A stretch of 64,000 nt of DNA from Streptomyces sp. NBC_00236 (lineage in GTDB: Bacteria > Actinomycetota > Actinomycetes > Streptomycetales > Streptomycetaceae), in NCBI RefSeq assembly GCF_036195045.1, contig NZ_CP108100.1, positions 7,936,001-8,000,000 on the forward strand, given 5' to 3'. How positions within the stretch are numbered: the stretch's first letter is position 1; each line of letters opens with the position of its first letter. Positions 41,663 through 50,621 of the stretch are shown here, piece by piece. The notes below the pieces were generated by a model. The model ran no database searches and was not told the DNA's origin. It saw nothing but the letters and a program-made list of their open reading frames with translations. Both the position numbers and the translations under genes were made by a program.

Positions 41663-43813
41663 TTACGCCTTCGGTGTCCTCGCCCCGGCCTCCCGCGCCG
41701 CCGCACCGTCCTCGTGAGCCGCCCGGCTCGGCCACCAGACTCGCGGCCCGATGTCGAGGAACAGGGAGGTGACGAGTACGGACCGTACGACGAAGGTGTC
41801 CAGCAGCACGCCCAGGGCCACCGCGAAACCGATCTCCGCGAAGACCACGACCGGCAGGGTGCCGAGCGCCGCGAAGGTGCCGGCGAGCACCAGGCCGGCC
41901 GACGTGATGACCGCTCCGGTGGCGGCGAGACCTGACACCACACCTGCCCGGGTGCCCTGGAGGGCCGCCTCCTCGCGGATCCTCGTCGACAGGAAGATGT
42001 TGTAGTCGATACCGAGGGCCACCAGGAACACGAAGACGAACAGCGGGAAGTCCGTCGACTCGCCCGCGTAGTCGAACACGTGACGGAAGGCCAGCGCGCT
42101 GATGCCGAGCGCGGCGGCGAACGACAGCACCACGGTCGCGACCAGCACCAGAGGTGCCACCACCGCACGCAGCAGCAGCCCCAGGATGACGAGCACCACC
42201 AGGAGCACCAGCGGAATGATCAGCAGGTTGTCGTGCCTGGTCGCGGCGTCCATGTCGAGCAGCGCCGCGGTGCTGCCGCCCACCTGGGCATCGGCTCCCG
42301 GCACCGCGTGTACCGCGTCGCGGACCCGCTCCACCGTGTCCTTGGCGGCGTCGCTGTCTGCGGGATCCGTCATCGTCGCCTCGAAGATGACCTGCCCGTT
42401 CGCTTCCGGCCGTGCTCCGGGCGGCGTACCGACCGAGCCGGGCACCACGCCCTGCGTCGTCTCGACCGCGGCGCGCACCGCGGGAGCGCGGTCGGCCGCG
42501 GCGACGACGACCAGGGGATCGCCGCTGCCTCCGGGGAAGTAGCGGTCCTGGATCTCCTGGCCCGTGATCGAGTCGGGCTTTCCGGTGAACGAGTCGGCAT
42601 TGCTCAGGCCGGAGGCGCGCAGCTGGGTCAGCCCCAGGGACAGGCCGGCGAGCACCAGGGCGGTGACGATCCAGATCGTGCGGGGGCGGCGCGCCTGCCG
42701 CTCGCCCATCCGCGCCCAGAAGCCGTGCTCGGTGGGTTCCGCGGATCCGAAATGCGGGATCACCGGCCAGAAGACCCACCGGCCGAAGATCACCAGCAGC
42801 GCCGGCAGGAGCGTGAGCATGGCGATCAGGGCGACCGCCACACCGATCGCGGCCACGGGCCCGAGTCCCCGGGTCGAGTTCATCTCGGCGACCAGCAGCA
42901 CCAGCATGCCGAGCACCACGGTGCCGCTGCTCGCCAGCACGGCCGGCCCGGCCCGGTGCAGTGCCCGCGCCATCGCCTCGTGCCGGTCCTCGTGGCGGCG
43001 CAGCTCCTCCCGGTAGCGGGCCACGAGCAGCAGGGCGTAGTCCGTGCCCGCACCGAAGACCAGCACCGTGAGGATGCCCGCGCTCTGCCCGTTCACGGTC
43101 AGGCCCGCGTGCGCCGCGAGCAGATAGATCACCGCCTGCGCGCTGAACAGCGCGGCCACGACCGCGATCACGGGCAGCAGGAGAAGGGTGGGGCTGCGGT
43201 AGGTGATCAGCAGCATCACGATCACCACCCCCAGCGCGGCGAACAACAGGGTGGAGTCGATGCCGGAGAAGGCCTCCGCGGAGTCGGCCGTGACGCCGCC
43301 GGGCCCGGTGACGTGCACGGCGAGACCGCCGCTGCTCGTGCCCACGATCTCCCGGATGGAGTCGACCGCGGGGCCGATCCGCTCCCAGCCCTCCTCGCCC
43401 ATCGTGATCGGCACGAAGACCTGCGCGGCCGACGGTGCGGCGCTCTTGTCGTAGACGGGCCCCCGGGTCTGCGGACCCCGCACGCCGTGCGCGTCCAGCG
43501 TCCGCAACTGCCGGGTGTCCCCGATGATCCGTGCGCGGTCGGCAGCGGTGAGCCCGTCCCCACGCGCGTACACGACGATGGCGGTGATGACCTCGGGCCG
43601 GAAATGCTTCGAGCTCTCCAGGACCTGGGTGGACTCCGCGCTGCTCGGCAGCCAGGAGGTGGCGTCGTTGTCCTGGGCGTCGGTGAGCTTCTGGGCGAGC
43701 GGCGCCGCGACCACGAGAACGATCAGCCACAGGGCCACGACCAGCCATTTGGTGCGCCGGCCGCAGATGAGTGCGGCCGGCCCCGGCGCTCGGCGTTCCT
43801 GTACGTCCGGCAT
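41663..43813 (-). CDS. MMPL-family RND transporter
   Basis: A 716-residue MMPL protein with two halves, each consisting of one N-terminal helix, a large extracytoplasmic domain and five further helices. Markers are TKWLVVALWLIVLVVAAPLAQ at the start, FGAGTDYALLLVARYREEL (the GxxxDY proton-relay region) in half 1 and FVFLVALGIDYNIFLSTRI in half 2. Members export lipids or hydrophobic metabolites with the proton gradient. It is convergent with the DHA2 exporter, so the two probably do not share a promoter. Upstream, 43814-44027 has no gene. Confidence 0.9.
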   Translation of the reverse strand: MPDVQERRAPGPAALICGRRTKWLVVALWLIVLVVAAPLAQKLTDAQDNDATSWLPSSAESTQVLESSKHFRPEVITAIVVYARGDGLTAADRARIIGDTRQLRTLDAHGVRGPQTRGPVYDKSAAPSAAQVFVPITMGEEGWERIGPAVDSIREIVGTSSGGLAVHVTGPGGVTADSAEAFSGIDSTLLFAALGVVIVMLLITYRSPTLLLLPVIAVVAALFSAQAVIYLLAAHAGLTVNGQSAGILTVLVFGAGTDYALLLVARYREELRRHEDRHEAMARALHRAGPAVLASSGTVVLGMLVLLVAEMNSTRGLGPVAAIGVAVALIAMLTLLPALLVIFGRWVFWPVIPHFGSAEPTEHGFWARMGERQARRPRTIWIVTALVLAGLSLGLTQLRASGLSNADSFTGKPDSITGQEIQDRYFPGGSGDPLVVVAAADRAPAVRAAVETTQGVVPGSVGTPPGARPEANGQVIFEATMTDPADSDAAKDTVERVRDAVHAVPGADAQVGGSTAALLDMDAATRHDNLLIIPLVLLVVLVILGLLLRAVVAPLVLVATVVLSFAAALGISALAFRHVFDYAGESTDFPLFVFVFLVALGIDYNIFLSTRIREEAALQGTRAGVVSGLAATGAVITSAGLVLAGTFAALGTLPVVVFAEIGFAVALGVLLDTFVVRSVLVTSLFLDIGPRVWWPSRAAHEDGAAAREAGARTPKA

Positions 43814-44027
43814 GCCACTCCCCGTACTGCGTCAGGAGTGACGTCGTCATCGAGGGGGAAGGCGGCGCCGGAGCGGCCCGCACAGCGCCGATACCGCAAC
43901 GTCACCCGCTCTCAGGTTCCGTGCCGGTGACAGTAGGCGGCATGCCGCGGGGCGCCCCCGCGACATGCCGCCGGACCGCTGCAGGGCCCCGGTTGGGCTA
44001 CCCGGGCATGATCCGGACGAAGGGCCC

Positions 44028-44208
44028 CTAGGGCGTGTTTCGGAAGTCCCGCCTGCTCGGCGGCGTCTGGCACGCACGCTCGCCGCGTTGTCGGGATCAC
44101 CCCGATACAACCAGTATCGGGGCGACCCTCCGCCTTGCGATCGCACGCACCAGACGCCGCCGAGCCCGCCCTCCGGGCGGACGGCGCTACTTCCGAAACA
44201 CGCCCTAG
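44028..44208. mobile_element. MITE-like element, 181 bp, with 20-bp perfect terminal inverted repeats
   Basis: The left end CTAGGGCGTGTTTCGGAAGT (44028-44047) is the exact reverse complement of the right end (44189-44208). Inside, TCGGCGGCGTCTGG on the left pairs with CCAGACGCCGCCGA on the right, and a central hairpin CCCCGATAC-n-GTATCGGGG sits in the middle, so the whole element folds as one long imperfect hairpin. It encodes nothing. Ends of the GGGCGTGTTTCGGAAGT type recur in streptomycete genomes. CTAG at both ends could be target duplication or part of the repeat. It overlaps the last codon region of the GH3 gene, supplying its TAG stop. Confidence 0.75.
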
Positions 44209-46496
44209 CCCTTGACCGTGAACCCCGCCCGCAGCAGTACGGAGTCGCGCGACGACGGACCGACGAGGAGTTCGAACGCACCCGGCTCGACGATCCGCCG
44301 GCCCTCGGCGTCCACCAGGCTGCACTCGGCGACCGGGAGCTCGATGACGACCTCGCGCGACTCGCCGGGGGCCAGCCGAACCTGACGGTAGGCCTTGAGC
44401 TCCTTCTCCGCCCAGGTCACGGAGGTCACGGTGTCGCTGACGTACGCCTGCACGGTCTCCAGCACGGGGCGTTCACCCGTGTTGCGGACGGTGACCCGCG
44501 CCCGCAGGGTGTCACCCGTGCCGAGGACGTCGGTGCTCACCTCCAGGTCGGTGTACGTGACTGTCGTGTAGCTGAGGCCCTCGCCGAACACGAACGCCGG
44601 ACGCTGCGTCAGGTCGGCGTAGCGGGTGCCGTGCTGGCCGCGGACCTGGTTGTAGTACGTCGGCTGCTGCCCCGCATGACGAGCGAAGGACAGGGGCAGC
44701 CGCCCGGACGGCTCGATCAGGCCGAGCGCGAGTTCGGCGACGGCCCGGCCACCGAGCATGCCCGGGTTGAAGGCGTGCACGATCGCCGCCGCGCGGTGGG
44801 CGGACGGCGGCAGGACGAGCGGCTTGGAGCTGATGACGACCACGACGACCGGCTTGCCCGTGGCGACGAGTGCGTCGAGCAGCGCGATCTGGCCGCCGAT
44901 CAGCTCCAGGGTCGCCGTGGAGCGGCCCTCACCGACCAGCTCGATGCGGTCACCCACGACCGCGACCACGTGGTCGGCCGCCTCCGCGGCGGCCACCGCC
45001 TCGGCGATCATGGCCGCGGACGGCTCCGCCGGGACGACGATCTCCGGCCGCGGCTGCCCGTCGGGGAAGAACGCGCCCTCGGGGTCCGGGCCCACGGTCA
45101 GGATGTCGGCGCCCCGGGCGTGCGTCACGGTCCAGCCGTCCGGCACATGCTCGCGGAACCCGTCGAGCACGGTACGGATCATGGCCCGCGGATGCCCGTC
45201 CGGCAGCCAGTCCGCCTGGCCCGAGGAGCCCGCCCAGTCGCCGAGCTGGGTCTGCGCGTCATCGGCGTTGGGCCCGATCACGGCGACGGTGCGCGGCGCC
45301 GATCCGGCACCCGCGACCGCGCGGCCGTCGGGACCGGCCCCGAAGCCGCCGGCCAGCGGCAGCGTGCCGTCGTTGGCCAGCAGCACCAGCGAGCGCCGCG
45401 CCGCTTCGAGGTTGAGCCCGGCGTGGTCCGCGCTGCCGATCACCGCGGCCTGGCGCTCGGGGTCGGGGTGGCGCGGATTCTCGAAGAGGCCGAGCTCGAA
45501 CTTGAGCGTGAGCACGCGCCGGACCGCCGCGTCGATCTCCGCCTCGTCGAGCATGCCGGTGGCGACCGCCTCCTGGGCCCCCTCGAAGAAGGCCGGCGTC
45601 GTCATGACCATGTCGTTGCCCGCGCGGACCGCGGCGGCGGCCGCCTGTGTGTGGTCGGCGTACACATGCTGCTCCCACACCATGCGGCCGACGTTGTCCC
45701 AGTCGGTCACCAGCGTGCCCGTGTAGCCCCACTCGCCGCGCAGCACCTCGTTCAGCAGCCAGTTGTTGACCGTGACCGGCACCCCGTCCATGGACTGGTA
45801 GCCGAGCATGAACGTCCGGCAGCCCTCGCGGGCGACCCGCTCGAACGGCGGCAGGAACCATGAGCGCAACTTGCGCCGGGAGATGTCGGCCTCGCTCGCG
45901 TCCCGGCCGCCCTGGGTCTCGGAGTAGCCCGCGAAGTGCTTCGCGCACGCCAGGACCGCCGTCGGGTCGTCAAGACCGTCGCCCTGGTAGCCGCGCACCA
46001 TCGCCGAGGCCAGCTCACCGATGAGGAAGGGGTCCTCGCCGAACGTCTCGCTGACCCGGCCCCAGCGCAGGTCGCGGGTGATGCACAGGACCGGGGAGAA
46101 CGTCCAGTGCACGCCCGTAGCGGCCACCTCGACGGCCGTCGCCCGGGCGATCCGCTCCACCAGCTCCGGGTCCCAGGTCGCCGCCATGCCGAGCTGGGTG
46201 GGGTAGATCGTCGCACCCTCCCAGAACGAGTGACCGTGGATGCAGTCCTCCGCGACGAGCAGGGGGATCCGCAGCCGGGTCCGCTCGGTGAGCGCGGCCG
46301 CCTCCAGCACCCGGTCGGGGGAGGCGTGGAGGATCGATCCCGCGTGCATGTCCTCGATGAGGTGCCGCACCCCGTCCTTCGCGTTCAGTTGAAGCATCTG
46401 GCCGGCCTTCTCCGGCAGCGTCATCCGGCCGACCAGGTCGGCAACGCGCTCCGGGACGGACAGAGTGGGGTCGAGGTAAGGCAGGGAGGAGCCCAC
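44205..46496 (-). CDS. Beta-glucosidase, glycoside hydrolase family 3
   Basis: A 763-residue GH3 enzyme with no signal peptide. The barrel domain contains LLVAEDCIHGHSFWEGATIYPTQ, FGEDPFLIGELA, CAKHFAGYSETQGGRD and TLVTDWDNVGR with the nucleophile Asp265. The alpha/beta sandwich and a C-terminal fibronectin-III-like domain follow. It releases glucose (or xylose) from short beta-linked oligosaccharides in the cytosol. The GTG at 46496 follows AAAGGAAC. The stop codon TAG lies within the terminal repeat of the adjacent MITE-like element. The gene is divergent from a TetR regulator that probably controls it. Confidence 0.9.
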   Translation of the reverse strand: MGSSLPYLDPTLSVPERVADLVGRMTLPEKAGQMLQLNAKDGVRHLIEDMHAGSILHASPDRVLEAAALTERTRLRIPLLVAEDCIHGHSFWEGATIYPTQLGMAATWDPELVERIARATAVEVAATGVHWTFSPVLCITRDLRWGRVSETFGEDPFLIGELASAMVRGYQGDGLDDPTAVLACAKHFAGYSETQGGRDASEADISRRKLRSWFLPPFERVAREGCRTFMLGYQSMDGVPVTVNNWLLNEVLRGEWGYTGTLVTDWDNVGRMVWEQHVYADHTQAAAAAVRAGNDMVMTTPAFFEGAQEAVATGMLDEAEIDAAVRRVLTLKFELGLFENPRHPDPERQAAVIGSADHAGLNLEAARRSLVLLANDGTLPLAGGFGAGPDGRAVAGAGSAPRTVAVIGPNADDAQTQLGDWAGSSGQADWLPDGHPRAMIRTVLDGFREHVPDGWTVTHARGADILTVGPDPEGAFFPDGQPRPEIVVPAEPSAAMIAEAVAAAEAADHVVAVVGDRIELVGEGRSTATLELIGGQIALLDALVATGKPVVVVVISSKPLVLPPSAHRAAAIVHAFNPGMLGGRAVAELALGLIEPSGRLPLSFARHAGQQPTYYNQVRGQHGTRYADLTQRPAFVFGEGLSYTTVTYTDLEVSTDVLGTGDTLRARVTVRNTGERPVLETVQAYVSDTVTSVTWAEKELKAYRQVRLAPGESREVVIELPVAECSLVDAEGRRIVEPGAFELLVGPSSRDSVLLRAGFTVKG

Positions 46497-46648
46497 GGGA
46501 GTTCCTTTCACAGCGTCGGCGGGATGGTGCGGCACAGCACGACTCAGCCGCTGGGAGCCACCGTACGCTGAATCCCGACCGAGTGGTAAGTATGTGAGTG
46601 TGCGACGGTACGCAGGACTGCCGTCCGACATGACCGGGAGAGTGGCGA

Positions 46649-47248
46649 GTGACGGGTGAGACGCGTCGCGGATATGCGAAGGGCCGTGCCAAGCGCGTGG
46701 AGATCCTCGACCAGGCGATGGCCATGTTCGGCGAGGTCGGCTACCGGGGTGCCTCGCTGCGCGTGATCGCGACCCGCTGCGGCATTTCGCACCCGGGCCT
46801 GCTGCACCATTTCCCCACGAAGGGGTCGCTGCTTCTCGCGGTTCTCGAGCACCGCGACGCGGTGGACGGGGAGTGGTTCTCCGTCGGCGAGCCCAGGGGC
46901 GTGGACTGCCTGCGCCGGTTCGTCGACCTTGCCGTGCTGAACGCCGAACGGCGGGGAATCGTCGAGCTGTTCTCCGTACTCGCCGCCGAGGCGACCTCTG
47001 CCGAGCACCCGGCTCACGCCTATTTCGTCGAGCGGTACCGCAACCTGGTGCTGACCACTGCGGTCTCGTACGGGGAAGCCCGCGACGAGGGGGCCCTGAG
47101 GGAGGGGATCGATCCCGGCGAGGCGGCGCAGCAGTTGATCGCGCTGATGGACGGGCTTCAGACGCAGTGGCTCCTCAGTGGCTGCGCGACGGACATGGCC
47201 GGTGTGATGCGTGCCCACGTGCAGGCGCAGTTGACCGTGCCACTCTGA
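46649..47248 (+). CDS. TetR/AcrR-family regulator, divergent from the beta-glucosidase
   Basis: A 199-residue TetR protein: HTH KRVEILDQAMAMFGEVGYRG followed by SLRVIATRCGISHPGLLHHFPTKGSLLLAVLEHRD. The helical ligand domain that follows (FVDLAVLNAERRGIVELFSVLAAEA) is typical of streptomycete regulators placed beside GH3 genes. The GTG at 46649 follows GGGAGAG. The 150 bp between it and the beta-glucosidase start is the likely operator region, although I see no perfect palindrome there. Confidence 0.83.
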   Translation: MTGETRRGYAKGRAKRVEILDQAMAMFGEVGYRGASLRVIATRCGISHPGLLHHFPTKGSLLLAVLEHRDAVDGEWFSVGEPRGVDCLRRFVDLAVLNAERRGIVELFSVLAAEATSAEHPAHAYFVERYRNLVLTTAVSYGEARDEGALREGIDPGEAAQQLIALMDGLQTQWLLSGCATDMAGVMRAHVQAQLTVPL

Positions 47249-47369
47249 GTCGCGCCGGGGGCGGGTCCGGAGGGCTCGGATATCCGGAGTTCTTCCGTCC
47301 GTATGGGGAGAGCGAGGCAGGTGGCGCCGGACCTCTTTACGGCCTTGTCATGTGCCGGTAACTTCCGAG

Positions 47370-47385
47370 CTGCAAGAGATTGCAG
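47370..47385. promoter_or_regulatory. MalR/Reg1-type operator upstream of the amylase gene
   Basis: CTGCAA-GAGA-TTGCAG is a perfect inverted repeat, followed by CAATATTCC. TGCAAG/TTGCAG elements near alpha-amylase and maltose promoters are known binding sites of the LacI-family regulators MalR and Reg1 in Streptomyces. The site lies 152 bp before the amylase ATG. Confidence 0.6.
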
Positions 47386-47536
47386 CAATATTCCGACTGG
47401 CATTTCAGTCGGACCGCCCCCATCGCTCGGACCTTGAGGCGCGTCAGGGTTTCCGGCGGGACGGCGCAGGTCCCCGACTCCTGCGTCCTGGACGCCACGG
47501 CTTCGCCGTCGCCGTGGCCCTTCCCTGGAGACACCG

Positions 47537-50530
47537 ATGAAACGCACCCCTCACCGGCTGCCGAGACGCCCCCTGGCGGCAGCCACGGCCGCGGCCGCAG
47601 TGCTCGGCCTGTTCACCGCACTGCCCGGGACCCCTGACCTCGACGCGGCTCCCGTCGCCGCTGCCGAGACCTCCACGACCGTCTTCTACTACACCAAGAC
47701 GAAGAACTGGACTGCGTACAACCTGCATTACGCGCCGGACGGCGGTTCCTGGACCTCCGTGCCCGGTGTGGCGATGGAGGCCGCGTGCACCGACTGGGTC
47801 AAGAAGACCGTCTCGCTCGGCACCGCGGCGGGGCTGAAGGCGACCTTCAACAACGGCTCGGGTGTCTGGGACAACAACGCCGGCAAGAACTACGACCTGG
47901 GCAGCGGGAACGTCACCGTCAAGGACGGGGTCGTGGCGCACAGCGACCCGTGCGCCGGGACCGGCCCGGACCCGAGCCCCACCGGCGACGGCGCCAACAC
48001 GGCCTCGGTGTACTACTCGACGGCCACCGTCGGCTGGACCACCACCAATCTGCACTACCAGCCCGCGGGCGGCTCCTGGACCACGGTGCCGGGCGTCGGT
48101 ATGGAGCCCGCCTGCACCGGCTGGGTGAAGAAGACGGTCGACCTCGGCGCCGCCACCTCGATGCAGGCCGTGTTCAACAACGGCAACGGGGTCTGGGACA
48201 ACAACAACGGCGGCAACTACACGATCCCCGCCGGCGTCAGCACCGTGAAGGACCGCGCGGTGGCCAAGGACGCCAAGGACCCGTGCGTCGCCGAGCCGCC
48301 GGACACCCAGGCGCCGACCGTGCCCACCGAGGTGACGGCCAAGGCCGACGGGGTGGCCGTCATCCTCACCTGGGAACCCTCCTCCGACAACAAGAAGGTG
48401 ACCAAGTACCAGGTCACCCGGACCGGAGGGACCAAGGGCAGTGTCGTCACCGATGTGAGCTCGACGGTGCTCTCCGAGTCGAACCTGGAGGAGAAGACCG
48501 CCTACACCTACACGGTCAAGGCGGTCGACGCGGCGGGCAACACGTCTGCCGCCTCCGCGGACGCGAAGGCGACCACCGGGGTCAAGCCGCCGACGGCCGC
48601 CCAGGGCAGGCCACTGGGCACCGACCCGCGCAAGGACCCGATCTACTTCGTGCTGACCGCACGCTTCAACGACGGGGACGCGGGCAACAACCGGGGTGGC
48701 AACCAGGACGTGAAGTCCGGCAACGCCGCCAACAACGACCCCATGTTCCGGGGTGACTTCAAGGGTCTGGTCAACAAGCTCGACTACATCAAGGGGCTCG
48801 GCTTCTCGGCCATCTGGATCACCCCGGTCGTCCTGAACCGGTCCGACTACGACTACCACGGCTATCACGGCTACGACTTCTACAAGGTCGACCCGCGCCT
48901 GGAGTCCGCCGGAGCCTCGTACCAGGACCTGATCAACGCGGCCCACGCCAAGGGCGTGAAGATCTACCAGGACGTCGTCTACAACCACTCCTCGCGCTGG
49001 GGTGCCAAGGGCCTGTTCACCCCGACCGTCTACGGCGTCAGGGACAGCCAGTGGAGCTGGTACTACGACGAGAAGAGCGAGGGCTTCGAGTACGACGGAC
49101 TGACCGTCGACCCCAAGAGCGGCAAGTCGTACTACAACGGCGACCTGTGGTCCACGGCCGAGCCCGCGGGCAACACCTGTCTCAACTGGGGCAAGGCGAC
49201 CGGGGCCACCTCACCCGAGGGCTACAGGATCTACAACTGCCAGTGGCCCAACCCCACATCGGGCATGTTCCCGAAGGAGTACTACCACAACTGCTGGCTG
49301 GGGAACTGGGAGGGCGAGGACTCCCGCTCGTGCTGGCTGCACGACGACCTCGCCGACTTCAACACCGAGTCCGCACCGGTCCAGAACTACCTCATCGGCG
49401 CGTACAACAAGTACATCGACATGGGCGTCGACGGATTCCGCATCGACACCGCCGTCCACATCCCGCGCACCACCTGGAACCGCCGCTTCCTGCCCGCGAT
49501 CCAGGAGCGCGTCACCCAGCAGTTCGGCGCGGAGGCCGCGAAGAACTTCCTGGTCTTCGGTGAGGTCGGCGCGTTCGTCAACGACAAGTGGAACCGTGGC
49601 TCGGTCAACCACTCCGCGCAGTTCTTCACCTGGAAGGAACGCAAGGAGTACGCCGCCGACGACGCCAAGGCCGCGCTGGAGATGTACGACTACGAGCAGC
49701 AGCTCGGCACCGGGGCACAGCCGACCTCGGACAACGCGTTCCTGAACGGCAACACGTACCACGTACCGGACCACAGCAAGTTCTCCGGCATGAACATCAT
49801 CGACATGCGCATGCACATGAACTTCGGGGACGCCACGAACGCGTACAACAACGGCAAGGACTCCGACGACTCGACCAACGACGCCACCTACAACGTCGTC
49901 TACGTCGACAGCCACGACTACGGCCCCAACAAGAGCAGTGAGCGCTACACGGGCGGCACCGACGCCTGGGCCGAGAACATGGCCCTGATGTGGACCTTCC
50001 GCGGCATCCCCACCCTCTACTACGGATCGGAGATCGAGTTCCAGGCCGGCAAGAAGATCGACTGCGGCCCCACCTGCCCGCTGGCCACGACCGGACGGGC
50101 CTACTACGGCGACCACCTCGCGGGGAGCGTCACGGCCTCGGAGTTCTCCAAGGTCGACTCCGCCACCGGTGAGGTCGCCAACACGCTGGCCAAGCCCCTG
50201 GTCAAGCACGTCCAGCGGCTCAACGAGATCCGCCGGGCCGTGCCCGCCCTGCAGATGGGCCAGTACTCCACCGAGGGCATCACCGGCCAGATGGCGTACA
50301 AGCGGCGCTACACCAGCGGCGCGACGGACAGCTTCGCGCTCGTCACCGTCACCGGCGGAGCCTCGTACACCGGTATCCCCAACGGCACGTACAAGGACGC
50401 CGTCACCGGCGACACGCGGGTCGTCACCGACGGGAAGCTCACCGTCGCCGCCCCCGGCAAGGGCAACATGCGCGTCTACGTGCTGAACGGCCCGGGCATG
50501 ATCGGCACCGCGGGCCCCTACCTGAAGTAG
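47537..50530 (+). CDS. Secreted multidomain alpha-amylase (two starch-binding modules, FN3, GH13)
   Basis: A 997-residue exported enzyme. Residues 1-44 form a signal peptide. Two related carbohydrate-binding modules of CBM25 type follow (TTVFYYTKTKNWTAYNLHYAP and VYYSTATVGWTTTNLHYQP, each with FNNGxGVWDNN), at about residues 46-140 and 155-250. A fibronectin-III domain covers about 255-350. The GH13 barrel follows, with nucleophile Asp637 in GFRIDTA, acid/base Glu676 in VFGEVGAF and transition-state Asp794 in VDSHDYGP. It degrades starch outside the cell. An operator of MalR type lies upstream and a perfect hairpin terminator follows. Confidence 0.93.
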   Translation: MKRTPHRLPRRPLAAATAAAAVLGLFTALPGTPDLDAAPVAAAETSTTVFYYTKTKNWTAYNLHYAPDGGSWTSVPGVAMEAACTDWVKKTVSLGTAAGLKATFNNGSGVWDNNAGKNYDLGSGNVTVKDGVVAHSDPCAGTGPDPSPTGDGANTASVYYSTATVGWTTTNLHYQPAGGSWTTVPGVGMEPACTGWVKKTVDLGAATSMQAVFNNGNGVWDNNNGGNYTIPAGVSTVKDRAVAKDAKDPCVAEPPDTQAPTVPTEVTAKADGVAVILTWEPSSDNKKVTKYQVTRTGGTKGSVVTDVSSTVLSESNLEEKTAYTYTVKAVDAAGNTSAASADAKATTGVKPPTAAQGRPLGTDPRKDPIYFVLTARFNDGDAGNNRGGNQDVKSGNAANNDPMFRGDFKGLVNKLDYIKGLGFSAIWITPVVLNRSDYDYHGYHGYDFYKVDPRLESAGASYQDLINAAHAKGVKIYQDVVYNHSSRWGAKGLFTPTVYGVRDSQWSWYYDEKSEGFEYDGLTVDPKSGKSYYNGDLWSTAEPAGNTCLNWGKATGATSPEGYRIYNCQWPNPTSGMFPKEYYHNCWLGNWEGEDSRSCWLHDDLADFNTESAPVQNYLIGAYNKYIDMGVDGFRIDTAVHIPRTTWNRRFLPAIQERVTQQFGAEAAKNFLVFGEVGAFVNDKWNRGSVNHSAQFFTWKERKEYAADDAKAALEMYDYEQQLGTGAQPTSDNAFLNGNTYHVPDHSKFSGMNIIDMRMHMNFGDATNAYNNGKDSDDSTNDATYNVVYVDSHDYGPNKSSERYTGGTDAWAENMALMWTFRGIPTLYYGSEIEFQAGKKIDCGPTCPLATTGRAYYGDHLAGSVTASEFSKVDSATGEVANTLAKPLVKHVQRLNEIRRAVPALQMGQYSTEGITGQMAYKRRYTSGATDSFALVTVTGGASYTGIPNGTYKDAVTGDTRVVTDGKLTVAAPGKGNMRVYVLNGPGMIGTAGPYLK

Positions 50531-50563
50531 GCGGGCAGCAGCGGTCACCCGACCGCAACGCGA

Positions 50564-50602
50564 GCGCCCCGACGGGCCGGCCATGCCGGCCCGTCGGGGC
50601 GC
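50564..50602. terminator. Perfect 18-bp stem-loop, bidirectional terminator
   Basis: GCGCCCCGACGGGCCGGC (50564-50581) and its exact complement (50585-50602) flank a 3-base loop. It lies between the amylase stop and the convergent PfkB kinase stop. There is no U-tract, but the stem is very stable. Confidence 0.8.
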
Positions 50603-50621
50603 ATCCGCGTGCGGCGGCGGC

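Noticed and set aside
39702..43883. 1393-codon minus-strand frame across the exporter and MMPL genes
   Set aside because: It is out of frame with the true MMPL gene and crosses the plus-strand exporter; its Arg/Gly-rich composition shows it is a shadow.
44028..44208. Reading the inverted repeat only as an intrinsic terminator of the GH3 gene
   Set aside because: The 20-bp perfect ends, nested repeats and 181-bp length are far beyond a terminator; a MITE-like origin explains them better, though it may also terminate transcription.
46497..46648. A TetR palindrome between the GH3 and TetR genes
   Set aside because: I could not find arms of more than about 5 bp with convincing symmetry; not reported as a site.
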